DNA from: Erpobdella octoculata
Lineage: Eukaryota; Annelida; Clitellata; Hirudinida; Erpobdellidae
NCBI GenBank assembly: GCA_963978895.1
Contig: OZ022243.1
Coordinates: forward strand, 16,140,289 to 16,204,288
DNA length: 64,000 bases
Reading direction: 5' to 3'
Shown here: piece by piece, positions 20,922 to 37,707 of the stretch
Layout of the letters: each line of letters begins with the position of its first letter
Numbering within the stretch: position 1 is the stretch's first letter
Made by a program: the position numbers and the translations under genes
The notes under the pieces: model-generated
Database searches by the model: none
What the model was told of the DNA's origin: nothing
The model's input: the letters and a program-made list of their open reading frames with translations, nothing else

Positions 20922-23900
20922 ATGGGTTTAATTACTTTGGAAGAATTGAAGTGCTCAGATTTAAAAGGCAGCTTCTTCTGAGGGGTTTATCTACTATTGG
21001 CAAAAAGAACGAGCTAAAAGAAAGGCTGCAACAATCTCTCGAAGGTGAAGGAAAAAACCCAGATACTTTTGAGTTTGAAATCAAAACCCCAATGGAATTG
21101 ATGACATTGATGAGAGAGGAAAGCATAGCAGCACAAGAAGAAAACAGAGCAGCACAAGAAGAAAACAGAGCAGCACAAGAAGAAAACAGAGCAGCACAAA
21201 AAGAGAACAGAGCAGCGCAACGAAGAATTGAAGAGCTAATTATTGACGATCGGCTTCGTTTATCAGAAGTTGAAAACAGAGTCAGTAACCTAGAGAAGCT
21301 GGTGAAAGAAAACGTCGGAGAAATCGAAACAAGATTGAACAATATGGTCAAACAAGTACAGAATGGTTGCCATATCCAAGAAAGAATTCATTCCGTTGAA
21401 CATGCCAAGACCCCGGCTTTTGATGGCACTGTGTCATGGTCCGTCTACAAAGCTCAATTTGAAATTGCTGCCAGAAAAAATAATTGGTTAACCAGCCAGC
21501 AGAAGGCGGAAAATCTGGTATTTTCTTTGAGGGGAGAAGCCTTACAGCTTCTCGAGCTTATTGCAGATAGTGATGATTACGATGCAATCGTGAAGGTTCT
21601 CGAGAGCAGATTCGGTAATCAACACGCGCCAGAAATTTTTCGAGCTCAACTCAAGTGTCGACGCCAGAAACCCGAAGAAAGCTTGCAACAGCTGGAAGCG
21701 GATATAGAACGACTCGCAAATCTGGGATATCCCTTGTGCCCTCGAAATGTCCTCAATACAATTATTGCGGATGGATTCATAGCAGCCTTGAAGAATTCTG
21801 AAACCCAAAAGGCTCTTAGGGTTGCCCGCGTAGCTAGTTCCAGCGAAGCTTTGACATTTGCAATAAATTATGAAGCCTCTGTGGAGCCATCTGATGGGTC
21901 TCGTCACGTAAAAAAATTGGGAAGCAAGGACGAAGATGAACTGGATGATCGAGTCCGGAGAGTTATTAAGGAAAGAATTAACTGGAAAGGGAATAGCTCA
22001 CCACGCTGCTGGAGTTGTGGAAAACCGGGACATCTACAAAAAGACTGTATAATTCAGATGTTTAGACCCAGGCAACAGGAGGAAATGGATCACTGTAGGT
22101 GTAATGATGTCAAACAAGGAAAACCCATAAAGGCCCAATCCAACAAGAAAAAATCAGATTCTGTGAAGGTAAAAGATAATTTGCCTTGCAGAGTTGTGCC
22201 AGTTACCGTTCTTGGAAAAGGAACTAGTTTATTTGTGGAAGGTAGATTAGGAATGAGAAATTGTAAGTTTATTATTGATACGGGAGCTTTTTGTTCAATC
22301 ATAAAACCTTGTTTGGCGAAAGGAGAGGTTTTACAAGGTGGAAAGCACATACGTTTAAAGACTGCAACAGGAGAGCTTGTTCCAGTAGTTGGCAAAATTC
22401 AAACTGAAATAAGGCTGGGAAATAAGACTTTTCAGCATCAGTTTTTGGTTGCTGATATAGAAGAAGAATGCCTACTTGGGCTTGACTTTATGAGAATTCA
22501 GGGATTTGCAGTGGACTTAAAAATGGGAACATTCAGACAGGGTAATATGGAAATACCTGTTTGCTATAAAGGCGAAACAAATTCGATAAAGCGAGTATTG
22601 GTAACAAAGAGCATCATTGTACCTGCTCAGTCGGAATCTTTGGTTTGGGCAAGAATAGAGAATGAGAAAAACTTAAGAGTTGTTGGGTTCATCGAGCCCC
22701 TGAACGGAGTTGAAAAACATGGATTAATGATTGGAAAAACACTGGTACGAACGGAGTCAGGAAGCTACGTGCCAGTCAGAGTTATGAATGTGACAGAATG
22801 CGAAAAGCAAATAACAAAAGGTGATGAAATTGCGGTATGCAGCCCAGTCGATCACATAGTGGCATGTACCACAGTGGTTGGTAAAAATAATAATAAAAAG
22901 AGAATGAAGTACTCGCAAATTCAAAATCTGCTTGAAGCCGCTAAAACTTCATTAAAACCAATGGACTATGTCAAAGCGGAAAAGCTGATTGAAGAATATT
23001 GTGATATAATAGCTATTGACAAAGAAGACAATGGAAAAACAAAGATCGTTGAACACCGAATTCGAACTGGAAATACAGAGCCCATTCGTCAACTGCCACG
23101 AAGGCTTCCACTGGCAAAACGAGAAGAAGCTAGAAAGATGCTAGAAAAGATGAAGAAACAAGGAGTTATTGAACCATCCAATAGTCCATGGAGTTCACCT
23201 GTAGTACTTGTAAGGAAGAAAGATAACTCGCTACGTTTTTGTGTCGACTACAGAATGTTGAACGAGGTCACACAAAAAGATAGTTACCCTTTGCCCAGAA
23301 TCGATGACACCATCGATACACTTGCGGGATCTCGAATGTTTTCTACTTTAGATCTTAAGAGTGGATATTGGCAGGTGGGAATACATCCCCAGGATCGCGA
23401 GAAAACTGCCTTTTCAATAGGTGAAGGATTGTGGCAACTTACAGTGATGCCATTTGGCTTGTGCAACGCACCCGCAACTTTCGAGCGACTTATGGAGTAT
23501 GTGTTACAAGGATTAAATTGGAGAACGTGTCTTGTTTATTTGGACGACATTATTGTTGTTGGAAAGACGTTTGAAGAGCATCTACACAATCTTGGAGAAG
23601 TTTTCCAGAAGATCCGAGATGCTGGTATGAAGCTAAATCCGTCGAAGTGTGCACTTTTCAAAAGCAAGGTGAAATATCTTGGTCATATAGTTTCTGCCGA
23701 AGGGGTAGGAACCGATCCTGAGAAAATTGAAGCGGTTAACCATTGGCCTGTTCCGAGAAATTTTCAAGAATTAAGAAGCTTTCTTGGTTTGTGCACATAT
23801 TATCGACGATTTGTAGCCAGCTTTTCTAGCATTGCAAAGGAACTATATAAGCTTACAGAAAAGAATGCACCGTTTGATTGGTCAGAGGCAAATCAACAGG

Positions 23901-25744
23901 CGTTCGAACGGTTAAAAATAGCTTTGAGTTTGACGCCAGTTCTGTCGTATCCAATCCCTGGAAAAGATTTCCTATTAGACACAGATGCAAGCAATGAAGG
24001 AATAGGGGCAGTGCTTAGTCAAATTATTGACGGTAATGAAAAGGTTATAGCTTATTATAGCAGAACTTTGTCGAAACCGGAGCGCAATTATTGCGTCACC
24101 AGACGTGAGTTATTAGCAATCGTTGATTCTATTAAGCACTTTCACAAGTATTTATATGGTCAAAAGTTTTTGTTGAGAACGGATCACGCTGCTTTGAAAT
24201 GGCTTTTAAATTTTAAAAATCCAGAAGAACAAGTGGCTAGGTGGATCGAACGTTTACAATCATACGAGTTTGAAATTCAGCATCGGAAGGGTGAACAGCA
24301 CAAAAATGCTGACGCACTGTCACGACGACCTTGCAATGATGAATGTAAGTATTGCATTCGCATGGAGGGGAAGGAAATGAATAATCAGTGTTTTCAGGTA
24401 CGGTTTCAAATTGACGACACTTGGTCAGATGATGTGATTCGAGACGAACAGTTAAAAGATGATGATATAGGGCCGATTTTGAGATGGATGGAAGAAGGGA
24501 AGAAACCTGACTGGCAAGATATTTCTGAATTGAGTCCTGCTACTAAATCGTATTGGGCACAATGGGACTCTCTAAGGATTGTAAACGGATCTCTAAAAAG
24601 AATTTGGGAAAGCACTGATGGTTCCACCAATGTTTTGCAATTAATTATTCCAAAATTAAAAGTGCCAGAAGTGCTCCAACAAATGCACTCCGGAGTATCA
24701 GGGGGACATCTAGGGATGAATAAAACGTTGGACAAGATCCGCCAAAGATTTTATTGGGTATACTGTAAGATGGATGTAGAGGAATGGTGTAAAAAATGTG
24801 ATACCTGTGCCGCTAGTAAAGGACCACACGCTAAAACAAAGGGCCATTTACAACAGTACAATGTAGGTTCCCCTTTTGAAAGAATTGCTATAGATTTAGC
24901 AGGTCCATTTCCAGTGTCAAAATCTGGCAATAAGTACATTCTTGTGGTCATAGATTATTTTACAAAATGGCCAGAGGTTTTTGCTATACCTAATCAAGAA
25001 GCAGTGACAGTTGCCAACGTTGTTGTTGATGGCTGGGTTAGTCGCTATGGAGTACCAATGGAGCTCCATTCAGATCAAGGCAGGAACTTTGATTCACAGC
25101 TGTTTAGAGAAATGTGCCGTGTTTTAGGCATACATAAAACCCGCACAACTCCCCTTCATCCTCAGTCTGACAGTATGGTGGAACGATTTAATCGAACTAT
25201 TCAACAGCACTTGTCTAAGATGGTCGGTGAAAACCAAGTTGATTGGGATAAACACATTCTGTTATTTTTGATGGCTTACAGAGGATCGGTTCACAACACG
25301 ACGAAGGCCACTCCAAGTAAAATGTTATTTGGACGGGAGATGCGACTTCCTTGCGATCTTATGTTTGGAAGTCCGGGAGACAAAGTAGAATCGGAAAGCG
25401 AGTATGCCTCACAATTGCGGGCTCGGTTAAATGAAATTCATTTTGTAGCCCGAAATAGGATCAAAGCAGCCAGCGAAAGAATGAAAACTCGGTATGATCG
25501 TCAATCAAATATGAAAGAGTTTAAAGAAAATGATTTGGTGTGGTTCTACAATCCACAACGTAAAATTGGGAAATCACCTAAACTTCAACAAGACTGGGAA
25601 GGACCATATAGAATTATTAAAAAGATCAATGATGTCATCTACCGGATTCAAAAGGGCCAACGTACTAAGATGAAAGTAATTCATGTTGACCGCCTTGCCA
25701 AATATTATGGAGGCAATGAAACTGTTCGGGACGAACAGGATTAA
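20922..25744 (+). CDS. Gag-Pol polyprotein of the Ty3/gypsy element, with an N-terminal frameshift
   Basis: From the ATG at 20922 the frame meets a TGA at 20979-20981. The long frame begins in the neighbouring phase at 20951 and runs about 1,597 codons to 25744. Comparison with the relative at 6835 points to a single missing base near 20965-20971, inside the SAP motif. Residues below count from 20951: SAP remnant 1-40; AAQEENR heptads about 60-90 (coiled coil); capsid-like region to about 330; zinc knuckle CWSCGKPGHLQKDC at 353-366; protease with IIDTG, catalytic Asp 443; RT with YLDD at 863-866; RNase H Asp 1010 (LLDTDAS); integrase zinc finger from His 1246 to CKKCDTC; DDE residues Asp 1315, Asp 1375 and Glu 1411 with 35-residue spacing; GPY module near 1550. 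All catalytic motifs are present. Only the start is broken. Confidence 0.93.
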
Positions 25745-25756
25745 GAAGAGGGTAGT

Positions 25757-25966
25757 TTTATATCTATGGTTTATAATCGAGGCTGATAAACCTCAGAAGA
25801 TTCATAACTAAGAAAGATCAGAAAAATATACAGTGAGTGTTTACATAACTTCAATCAACCAGTCTTAATTACAGTTACTAAGATACAAGTTTTTTTTGTT
25901 TTGATTAAGTGTGTATTTCTTCTAAGTAATAAAGGACCATTTTCAAAGAACCTGAATATTATAACA
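25757..25966 (+). repeat. 3' LTR of the full-length gypsy element
   Basis: Almost identical to the 5' LTR. It lies 12 bp after the polyprotein stop, beyond the purine tract. Confidence 0.92.
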
Positions 25967-26948
25967 ATATATATATATATCTTTTTTTATATTTGATAAA
26001 AAAAGAACGTCATTTTTGACGGGATACTTCTAGCATATATATATATAGATCTAACTATTTGTATTTAAGCTGCAAAAACGCAGGACTTAATTTTACAGTT
26101 CACACAAAAATGTTGTAAATTCAAACTGTAGCACCGACGTAAGTGAATTTTATAAAACTTGAAAAAATGATTAAAATCAACAATCTTTACGTCTAAATAA
26201 ATGATAATAAAACACGTAAGAGTAAGTAACGAAAACAACCTATTAGGAAACTGATAAAAAATATTAAAAATATTTTCTTAATCAATTTTAATCGATTACA
26301 ATTTTTAACGATTAATTAATCGTTAATCTCCGCGGCCCTAAAATTGTGATTTCATTTAATATATGTTGAATTTAATCAAAATATTTGACTGCAAGTATAA
26401 TATTTTAAATGTCTGCAAATATATTCTGCATTTTGTTGAATGAATAAAACTTTAGAACCTTGAATTGTGTGGTTTATTTGCATTTCTGTATATAATATTT
26501 AACATTTGAAAACGTGTCATAAAAATATTGCAGTCAAAAGATAATGAAATTAAAATAACAGTTATGTCAATAAATATTTTTATTTTGTTATGTTTATATT
26601 TATACAGACACTTATTAATAAAAAATATAAGTTGAAATTCACGAAAATGTTATCATCTGAAGCTTCATAAAAGCGTTGTTGATGATTAAAACATCTTTTA
26701 TTCATAAAAATAAACAGTTGATGTAATAATTACAAAAACTTGAAGCATTTATAAAAAAAAGAAAGAAATTGCATCCAGAAATTGGTAATTTTCAGTTTCC
26801 ATGCAAGACATAAACACAATGTTTAGGATTGTACTGCCGTTTAATCACCATTTGCGATTACTTTTGCGCGGATTGCCTCATTTTTTAAAGGAATTTAAAA
26901 TGTGAAAGTTAAAAAAAATATTTTGATTTTTACGTGGTTGTTTATTTT
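25967..26948. other. Unassigned DNA with a 22-bp palindrome
   Basis: 26305-26326 is a perfect palindrome with half-site TTAACGATTAA. TCCGCGGCCCTA follows it at 26329-26340 and may be the end of an old hAT-type element. Otherwise AT-rich with nothing recognised. Confidence 0.45.
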
Positions 26949-27335
26949 TGTACTATGTTTGTATTACCATGTTGTTGTACTATGTTTGTATTACCATGTT
27001 GTTGTACTATGTTTGTATTACCATGTTGTTGTACTGTGTTTGTATTACCATGTTGTTGTACTATGTTTGTATTACCATGTTGTTGTACTATGTTTGTATT
27101 ACCATGTTGTTGTACTATGTTTGTATTACCATGTTGTTGTACTATGTTTGTATTACCATGTTGTTGTACTATGTTTGTATTACCATGTTGTTGTACTATG
27201 TTTGTATTACCATGTTGTTGTACTATGTTTGTATTACCATGTTGTTGTACTATGTTTGTATTACCATGTTGTTGTACTATGTTTGTATTAACATGTTGTT
27301 GTACTATGTTTGTATTACCATGTTGCTGTACGCAT
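26949..27335 (+). repeat. 27-bp minisatellite, about 14 copies
   Basis: Nearly identical units begin TACTATGTTTGTATTACCAT and continue GTTGTTG. The period is nine codons and has no stop in three plus frames, which explains the overlapping open frames (VVLCLYYHV, CCCTMFVLP and similar). Confidence 0.96.
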
Positions 27336-28119
27336 TTACATTTTAATTACTACTGCGTTGTTGAATCGTGATGATATTTTGCAACACATTGATAATGGGA
27401 TCATCATCTGAGATTTGAAAGCATTTGAATTAAAAATTTGTTTTGATTCGTTATTGCAATTATCTTAATATTTCATATGAGAAAGCTGGTTCATTTAGTA
27501 GTATGAGTGCAAACTGTCAATCAAACAGAAAACGAATGTTTAAATCTAGATGGGAGAGTTTTTGTTTTTATTGTTGAAATTAGAAGACTAAAAATATAAA
27601 TCATAAAGCTATAATTGCTTAAAACTACTTCTGAATTAAAAATACATTACAAAAGTTCAAATAGTTTCAAATAATAAAAAGAGCTTAGTTTTTTTAAAGT
27701 AAAAAATTCAGCAGCTTTTACATTGATTAATAATATGATCAGTATCTGAATAGTTATTTTCTTAATTATTAATGTGAAAATGTCACTACAGAATTATTTC
27801 GTCCAAGTATCAATAACATTAAAATAACATTAAAATAACATTTAAATAACATTTAAAAAAATAGCAGTTTGCTTATTTATTATGTTGTTTGTTTATATTG
27901 TTAATTAGGAAATATTTTAAAGTTTCCACTGATATTTTGATTAATCCCATATTGGAAGCTCTCCCTCTTTGTCGACAAAATCATTTCTTTAAAGAAATCC
28001 TTGCATAATAAAGTCTTGGGAGACTCTGGTGAACATAAGCTGGGGTACTTGGTAAGGTTCGGAGCAGCAATTAGACTTTGCTGTAGGATCTCACAGCCAG
28101 CGATCTTTTGAGAGCGTTC
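27336..28119. other. Unassigned DNA
   Basis: Short tandem AACATTAAAAT at about 27815-27860. The start of the LINE may lie somewhere in the last 100-150 bp, but I cannot place it. Confidence 0.5.
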
Positions 28120-29805
28120 ATTAATAAGATAAAAAAATGTCCGCCATTCTACGTCGTCTGCCTCCAGTCTACAACTCGATATTACCAGCTATTCTTTCTG
28201 TGCATTGCTGAGATTTCAACCTGTAAGTGTTGACTAAATTACTCGGCTCATCGAATCCTCACCAAACAAAAATTGTTCCCATGGATGATCAAGCAACATT
28301 CTAGTGAATTGGCCCCGTTTGTGACATTCCGGGTAAACTCATCGATGGAGCAGGTACTGTTTTCTCTTAACCAGAAAAAAGCTGTCAACATACTGATCCT
28401 GAAGACTCGTTCAACGCCGGTAACTACAGCCAAACTTCAAATCTGTCTTATTTTTCGAAACTAATGGAACGATGCGTTGCTGATTTCTTATTTCAATTAT
28501 CTCTGTGAACAAAACTTTTTCCCAATGTTTTAGTCGGCGTACAGAAATCCACATTCCACTGAGATGCTGTTCTGATGGCGCTGTTCAATATTTACTCTAC
28601 GACTGACTCAGGTCTGGTAACGCTTCTAGAACTTTTAGACTTCAACACCGTTGACTTTCAAATTCTGGTCAACAGGCTCTATTTCTCATATGGTTTTGAG
28701 GTGCCGTCTTTGAATATTTTTCCTTTTACTGACTGGTTTAGTGCATTCTGTCTGGAGGTGTTTTGTATACCTCGACCTCCGTCCTGTGCGGTATCTCACA
28801 AGGATCCTTCTGGGTCTGATGTTGTTTTTTTTCGATTCCGCCAAAGTCTTATTTATTGTCACCAGATGTGGTTTTCTGTTTATTCGTTTTCTGATGATCC
28901 GCAGGTTTATGATCACTCTCCACCAGCTTCATGTTCAGATTTGTTCCCAAGGATGTCTGTATTGCACGTGTCAGCTAGAATGGAACATGGATGGCAAGCA
29001 ATTGCTTGTAGCGCATTCTTTCTAAAACCAAAGTGATTTGGTTGGCCTCGCCTGGTCAACTTAGCTTCTGTTCAAAATAAATCTGGTGATTGCAGGTGTC
29101 TCAATCAAGTCTTTCACATATGTTCGCGATATCGGTGTGATGATTGACAGTGGTCTATCTATGGAGGCACGCATCTCGCATGTAACTCGTGCCTGTTTTT
29201 ATCACCTCCGTCAACTGAGCATCGTCCGCCATAGCCTCACCATAAACTCGGACTATTCACTCATCAGAATGCTGGTCGCTGGTGCACATCTTGCTCGACT
29301 ACTGCAATGGTGCCATGGCCGTTCTTAAACAGTTTCAGATCAACAACAAACTTCAATCAATTTTTGAGCAGCGGCTCATCGTGTTCTTCAGTTTTCCGAA
29401 TATTCTGCCGCATAAGATTTTAAACGAACGCAGAGGATTTAGTTAAAGCTGGGTTTAACAACATACAAGTGCCTATACATTACGGCCTTGTTCTACCTGC
29501 ATGAATTGTATTGTTCTAAACACTTATTGGTCGAACTCACCTTTGATCGGCTGCAGCTGGAGATCTGCGTGTTCCGCTTACATGGACTTCTACGATTGAC
29601 AGGAGCCGATTTTCTGTTGTGGGCCCACGTTGTTCGGAACAGTCAATCCGTTGACCTGATAAATCCGTCGTTGGACCTGGGCAATTTCAAGAAGATGTGT
29701 AATTTATCTTTTCAACGTGCGATGTATATAGCGTATATAACGTTGCGCTTTTGTGACTTTTTGCTTTTACAAAGCGCACTACAAATACCGGAATAATAAT
29801 AAAGA
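28120..29805 (+). pseudogene. Decayed CR1/L2-like LINE (reverse transcriptase remnant)
   Basis: Frame-shifted fragments appear in the order expected of a Jockey-superfamily (CR1/L2-like) RT: DPEDSFNAGNYSQTSNLSYF and FSKLMERCVADFLF (28400-28490), ALFNIYSTTDSGLVTLLELL (28578-28640), the NTVDFQILVNRL step, GISQGS at about 28790, a WMDGKQL segment followed by FLKPK near 28990-29030, then YVRDIGVMIDSGLSMEARI and ISHVTRACFYHLRQLS at 29110-29220. The typical C-terminal tail (SVVGPRCSEQS...) is in frame pieces near 29610, and the copy ends near an AATAATAAAGATAA tail at about 29795. Numerous stops and frameshifts show it is dead. Confidence 0.75.
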
Positions 29806-30185
29806 TAAGACACCCATGAAAAATGATTCCGAGAAAAATTTCGAGACTGTCTTGCTGTAGTTATTACGTATTCATTATCTTCATCATTTCTATTAAAATT
29901 TATATCTATTTTTTAAAGCAAAATGATTTCATAAATCACAAAACTGACATGCGCACACAAGAATAAATAATTCCACGGAACGATGAAAATTAATCTTCCA
30001 AAAGTCACACGAACTCGTCAGTGCGCATGCGCGCTGTAACTTTGATGCGTTCGAATTCGCCGTCGCATCAAAAATGTCTGTCGAGTCATAAATTTATTTG
30101 AAGACTTTCCAATGCTGCCACGCCACTGAGTTATGGGATAGTCATAAAAGAAGAGAAATACTAATTGAAATTGAATCTCAACATG
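29806..30185. other. Unassigned DNA with a 9-bp hairpin
   Basis: TTTGATGCG (30041-30049) and CGCATCAAA (30064-30072) form a perfect stem around a 14-nt loop, next to GTGCGCATGCGCGC. Origin unknown. Confidence 0.5.
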
Positions 30186-30930
30186 AGTGTGTGCATGTGT
30201 GTTGTGTATGCGTGTGTACATGTCTATGTATTTGTGTGAATATGTTTATATTTGTGTGGATATGTTTGTTTATATTTGTGTGGATATGTTTATATGTGTG
30301 AATATGTTTATATGTGTGTGGATATGTTTACATTTGTGTGGATATGTTTACATTTGTGTGGATATGTGATTACATTTGTGTGGATATGTTTACATTTGTG
30401 TGAATATGCTTATATGTGTGTGGATATGTTTACATGTATGTGGATATGTTGACATTTGTGTGGATATGTTAATATGTCTGTGAATATGTTTATATGTGTG
30501 TGAATATGTTTATATGTGGGTGGATATGTTTACATGTGTGTGGATATGTTTACATTTGTGTGGATATGTTTATATGTGTGTGAATATGTTTAAATGTTTA
30601 CATGTGTTTGGATATGTTTAAATGTTTACATGTGTGTGGATATGTTTACATTTGTGTGGATATGTTTACATTTGTGTGAATATGTTTACATTTGTGTGGA
30701 TATGTTTACATTTGTGTGGATATGTTTACATTTGTGTGGATATGTTTACATTTGTGTGGATATGTTTACATTTGTGTGGATATGTTTACATTTGTGTGGA
30801 TATGTTTACATTTGTGTGGATATGTTTATATTTGTGTGGAAATGTTTACATTTGTGTGGATATGTTTACATTTGTGTGAATATGTTTACATTTGTGTGAA
30901 TATGTTAACATGTGTGTATGTGGGTATGTG
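30186..30930 (+). repeat. 20-bp minisatellite, about 35 copies
   Basis: The unit GTGTGGATATGTTTACATTT is most uniform at 30640-30900 and more variable upstream (TATATGTGTGTG variants). Since 20 is not a multiple of three, frames cycle through all phases. The ICVDMFTFVW-like ORFs are artefacts. Confidence 0.96.
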
Positions 30931-33600
<2,670 letters not shown>

Positions 33601-33606
33601 TATATT

Positions 33607-33609
33607 TAT

Positions 33610-33679
<70 letters not shown>

Positions 33680-33730
33680 ATAATAATAATATTAATATTG
33701 ATAATGATAATGATAATGATAATGATAATG

Positions 33731-33789
<59 letters not shown>

Positions 33790-34042
33790 GATAATGATAA
33801 TGATAACGATAACGATAACGATAACGATAACGATAACGATAACGATAACGATAACGATAACGATAACGATAACGATAACGATAACGATAACGATAACGAT
33901 AACGATAACGATAACGATAACGATAACGATAACGATAACGATAACGATAACGATAACGATAACGATAACGATAGCGATAGCGATAACGATAACGATAACG
34001 ATAACGATAACGATAACGATAACGATAACGATAATGATAATG

Positions 34043-34082
<40 letters not shown>
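33607..34082 (+). repeat. Mirror-symmetric AAT / AATGAT / AACGAT microsatellite
   Basis: The order is (AAT)n, (AATGAT)n to about 33804, (AACGAT)n to about 34031 with a pair of AGCGAT variants near 33970, then (AATGAT)n and (AAT)n. The pattern is symmetric and probably continued into 35356-35531 before the Helitron inserted. Confidence 0.97.
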
Positions 34083-35531
<1,449 letters not shown>

Positions 35532-36712
35532 GCAATAATAAAACATCGTCATTGTAATGTGGATTTAAAATTTTACGATCAGTTATTTTGCACATTGATT
35601 GGAGGAAAAGAGGCGGAAAGATATTTTGTGTTTTATTGTTCCAACATGAGACGTTTGTGTCCCCATCTGATTGAGAGCACGACAGAGTGGAGTGATGGAC
35701 AGAGTGTGTTTTCCCTGGATTTCATTGCGAGCTAGGAGTGAGAATAAATCTTTATTTGCAACGTGATCTGGACGTAACAGTAATACGAAGGAGGTAGCCA
35801 CTGTGACAATCGTGCCCAGAATTTCCAGCTGGTTCCATGGGGCCGTAACCATGTGTGTGTTTGTGTGTGTGCGTGTCTGTTTATGTACGTCTGTGGGTGG
35901 ATATTAATCGAAACAGATGATAAATATTATTGTTGTTCATTCGCTTCTAAATAACAGCGAGAGCAAGATTGGCTGTGTGTGGTCGTGTGCTTATCATCTA
36001 CGTGTTGTAATACGATCTTAGTGACCGAGGAACGCCTCCTTAAAACTTGCAGGCATAAAATAAACCATCACTACGCTCACTGTTTACATGGCAACCCAGC
36101 ATATCTCTCAATTATTAGACTGGTTACTGATGGTTATCATAAGATTGGAAGATTAGAAAATGTAACTTCGTTCAATAAAAAAGTTTTAAGTTTGGCTTTA
36201 GAAAGCTTAAACATTTTAGTTTGTTATTCGGTTGGTGCACAAAGTTGAATAATTTATTTGTTTTAAATTTTTTTAAAATTAAAACAAACAAATGACAAAT
36301 AATTTATTTTATTTTAAATTTCACTGGTTTAAATTTGATAAAGAAATGTTTTTTAAAAATATATTAATCTGTGAAATAACTTTCAATAATGTTGCATTGA
36401 AAATTTAAATTGAATTTTGTTTTTCGCAGAAAGAAGAAAAACAATTAAACGAAAAACAATCAGCAAGATGCAACAAAATCACCCCACGTGACCAAGCGTC
36501 AGAAATGTCGCAAGGAAGAATATTCGTTGTTTCAACGGAGGTCAGACTGTGACCTTTGATGATTCTTTTTTGTTTTTGATCGTGGCGGTGGTGGTGATAA
36601 TGATGAAGTAAAAAATGTTAAATGAATAAAAGACAAAAAAGAAAAGAAAAACAACTAATTGAAAACGAATAATCTTCAAAAGAAATGTAAACAAACTGTA
36701 GTTTATTAATTA
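35532..36712. other. Unassigned DNA
   Basis: Minus-strand ORF 35583-35852 and plus-strand ORF 35979-36248 (89 codons each) have no recognised family. The first overlaps sequence of more even base composition, which could be an old transposon. A CACGTG lies at 36485-36490. Confidence 0.45.
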
Positions 36713-37409
36713 CTAGCGGGGTTATCCGGCGTTGCCCGGGGTTTTTTAGAGGTTTTTCTAATGTTTGTCTCTCTCGCTCCTGTTTCCTTCTCCACTTTCC
36801 CGTTTTCGTCGCGTTCCTGGTCGCTTTTCCGCTCTCGGTCGTTTTCCAGCTCCCGGTCGCTTTCCCGCTCAGAAGTTTTGTTATCGATTTTCTCTCTTGC
36901 TCGCGTTTCCTTCCAAGCTTGCTCTCCCGATTCCAGTCGCTTTCCGCGTTCCCGGTCGCTTTCCCGTTCCCGCTCACGCTTGCTCTCCCGTTCCCGGTCA
37001 TGCTTGCTCTCCCATTCCCGGTCACGGTTGCTCTCCCGTTCCCGTTCCCGTTCACGCTCATTTTCTCTTTTCCATTCTTTCATAACTTCTGTTAGCCTAT
37101 AAAACGTAAAATAGATTTGCTAAGACTATATATATATATGAATGTTTGTGGGTTAGTTTGTCTATTATAGAAACGGGAAAGCGACCCGGAACGGAAAAGC
37201 GACCGGGAGCGGGAAAGCGACCGGGAGCGGGAAAGCGACCGGGAGCGGAAAAGCGACCGGCAGCGGGAAAACGACCGAAAACGGGGAAGCGAACAGGAGT
37301 GGGAAAGGAAACGGGAGAGAAAGAGACAAAGCCGGGTTTCTCCGCTAGTACATACATAAACACACACATACATGCACATACACATACATACATACACACA
37401 TACATACGC

Positions 37410-37496
<87 letters not shown>

Positions 37497-37707
37497 TATA
37501 TATATATATAGTTCCCGCTCGCTCACCCGCTCCGCTCATTTTGTGACGGATTTCAAAATTTTTTTCTCTATATTTGATTCCCCTTGACTCTCAAGGTTGT
37601 GTGAACATTTCATTACGATCGGATGAATGGTGTAGCAATGCATAAAGGACATGAATATATATATACATATATACATATATACAAACATTTATTTATATAT
37701 ATATAGA
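36713..37707 (-). mobile_element. Composite non-autonomous Helitron (copy B)
   Basis: Same architecture as 13556-14896. The minus-strand 5' end reads TCTATATATATAAATAAATG (from 37707), and the 3' end has the GCAACGCCGGATAACCCCG-CTAG structure at 36713. The flanks are A and T. The inner plus-strand unit (about 37125-37348) is kept, but its terminal hairpin is deleted and both 18-bp arrays are much shorter. A (TA)n tract at 37417-37510 lies inside. Confidence 0.82.
37125..37348 (+). mobile_element. Inner plus-strand Helitron-like unit of copy B
   Basis: Starts ACTATATATATATATGAATG and ends GGGTTTCTCCG-CTAG before T. Relative to copy A, the sequence that formed the left half of the terminal hairpin is missing, so this inner end is probably no longer a working terminus. 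Confidence 0.65.

Noticed and set aside
20932..21351. Minus-strand Ser/Cys-rich ORF over gag
   Set aside because: Antisense shadow of the AAQEENR heptad repeats in the gypsy polyprotein.
26934..27371. Membrane-protein-like ORFs rich in Cys, Leu and Tyr
   Set aside because: Three overlapping frames of a 27-bp minisatellite. Hydrophobicity follows from the T-rich unit.
30186..30930. CRISPR-like array
   Set aside because: Units of 20 bp are directly contiguous with no unique spacers. It is a minisatellite in a eukaryotic context.
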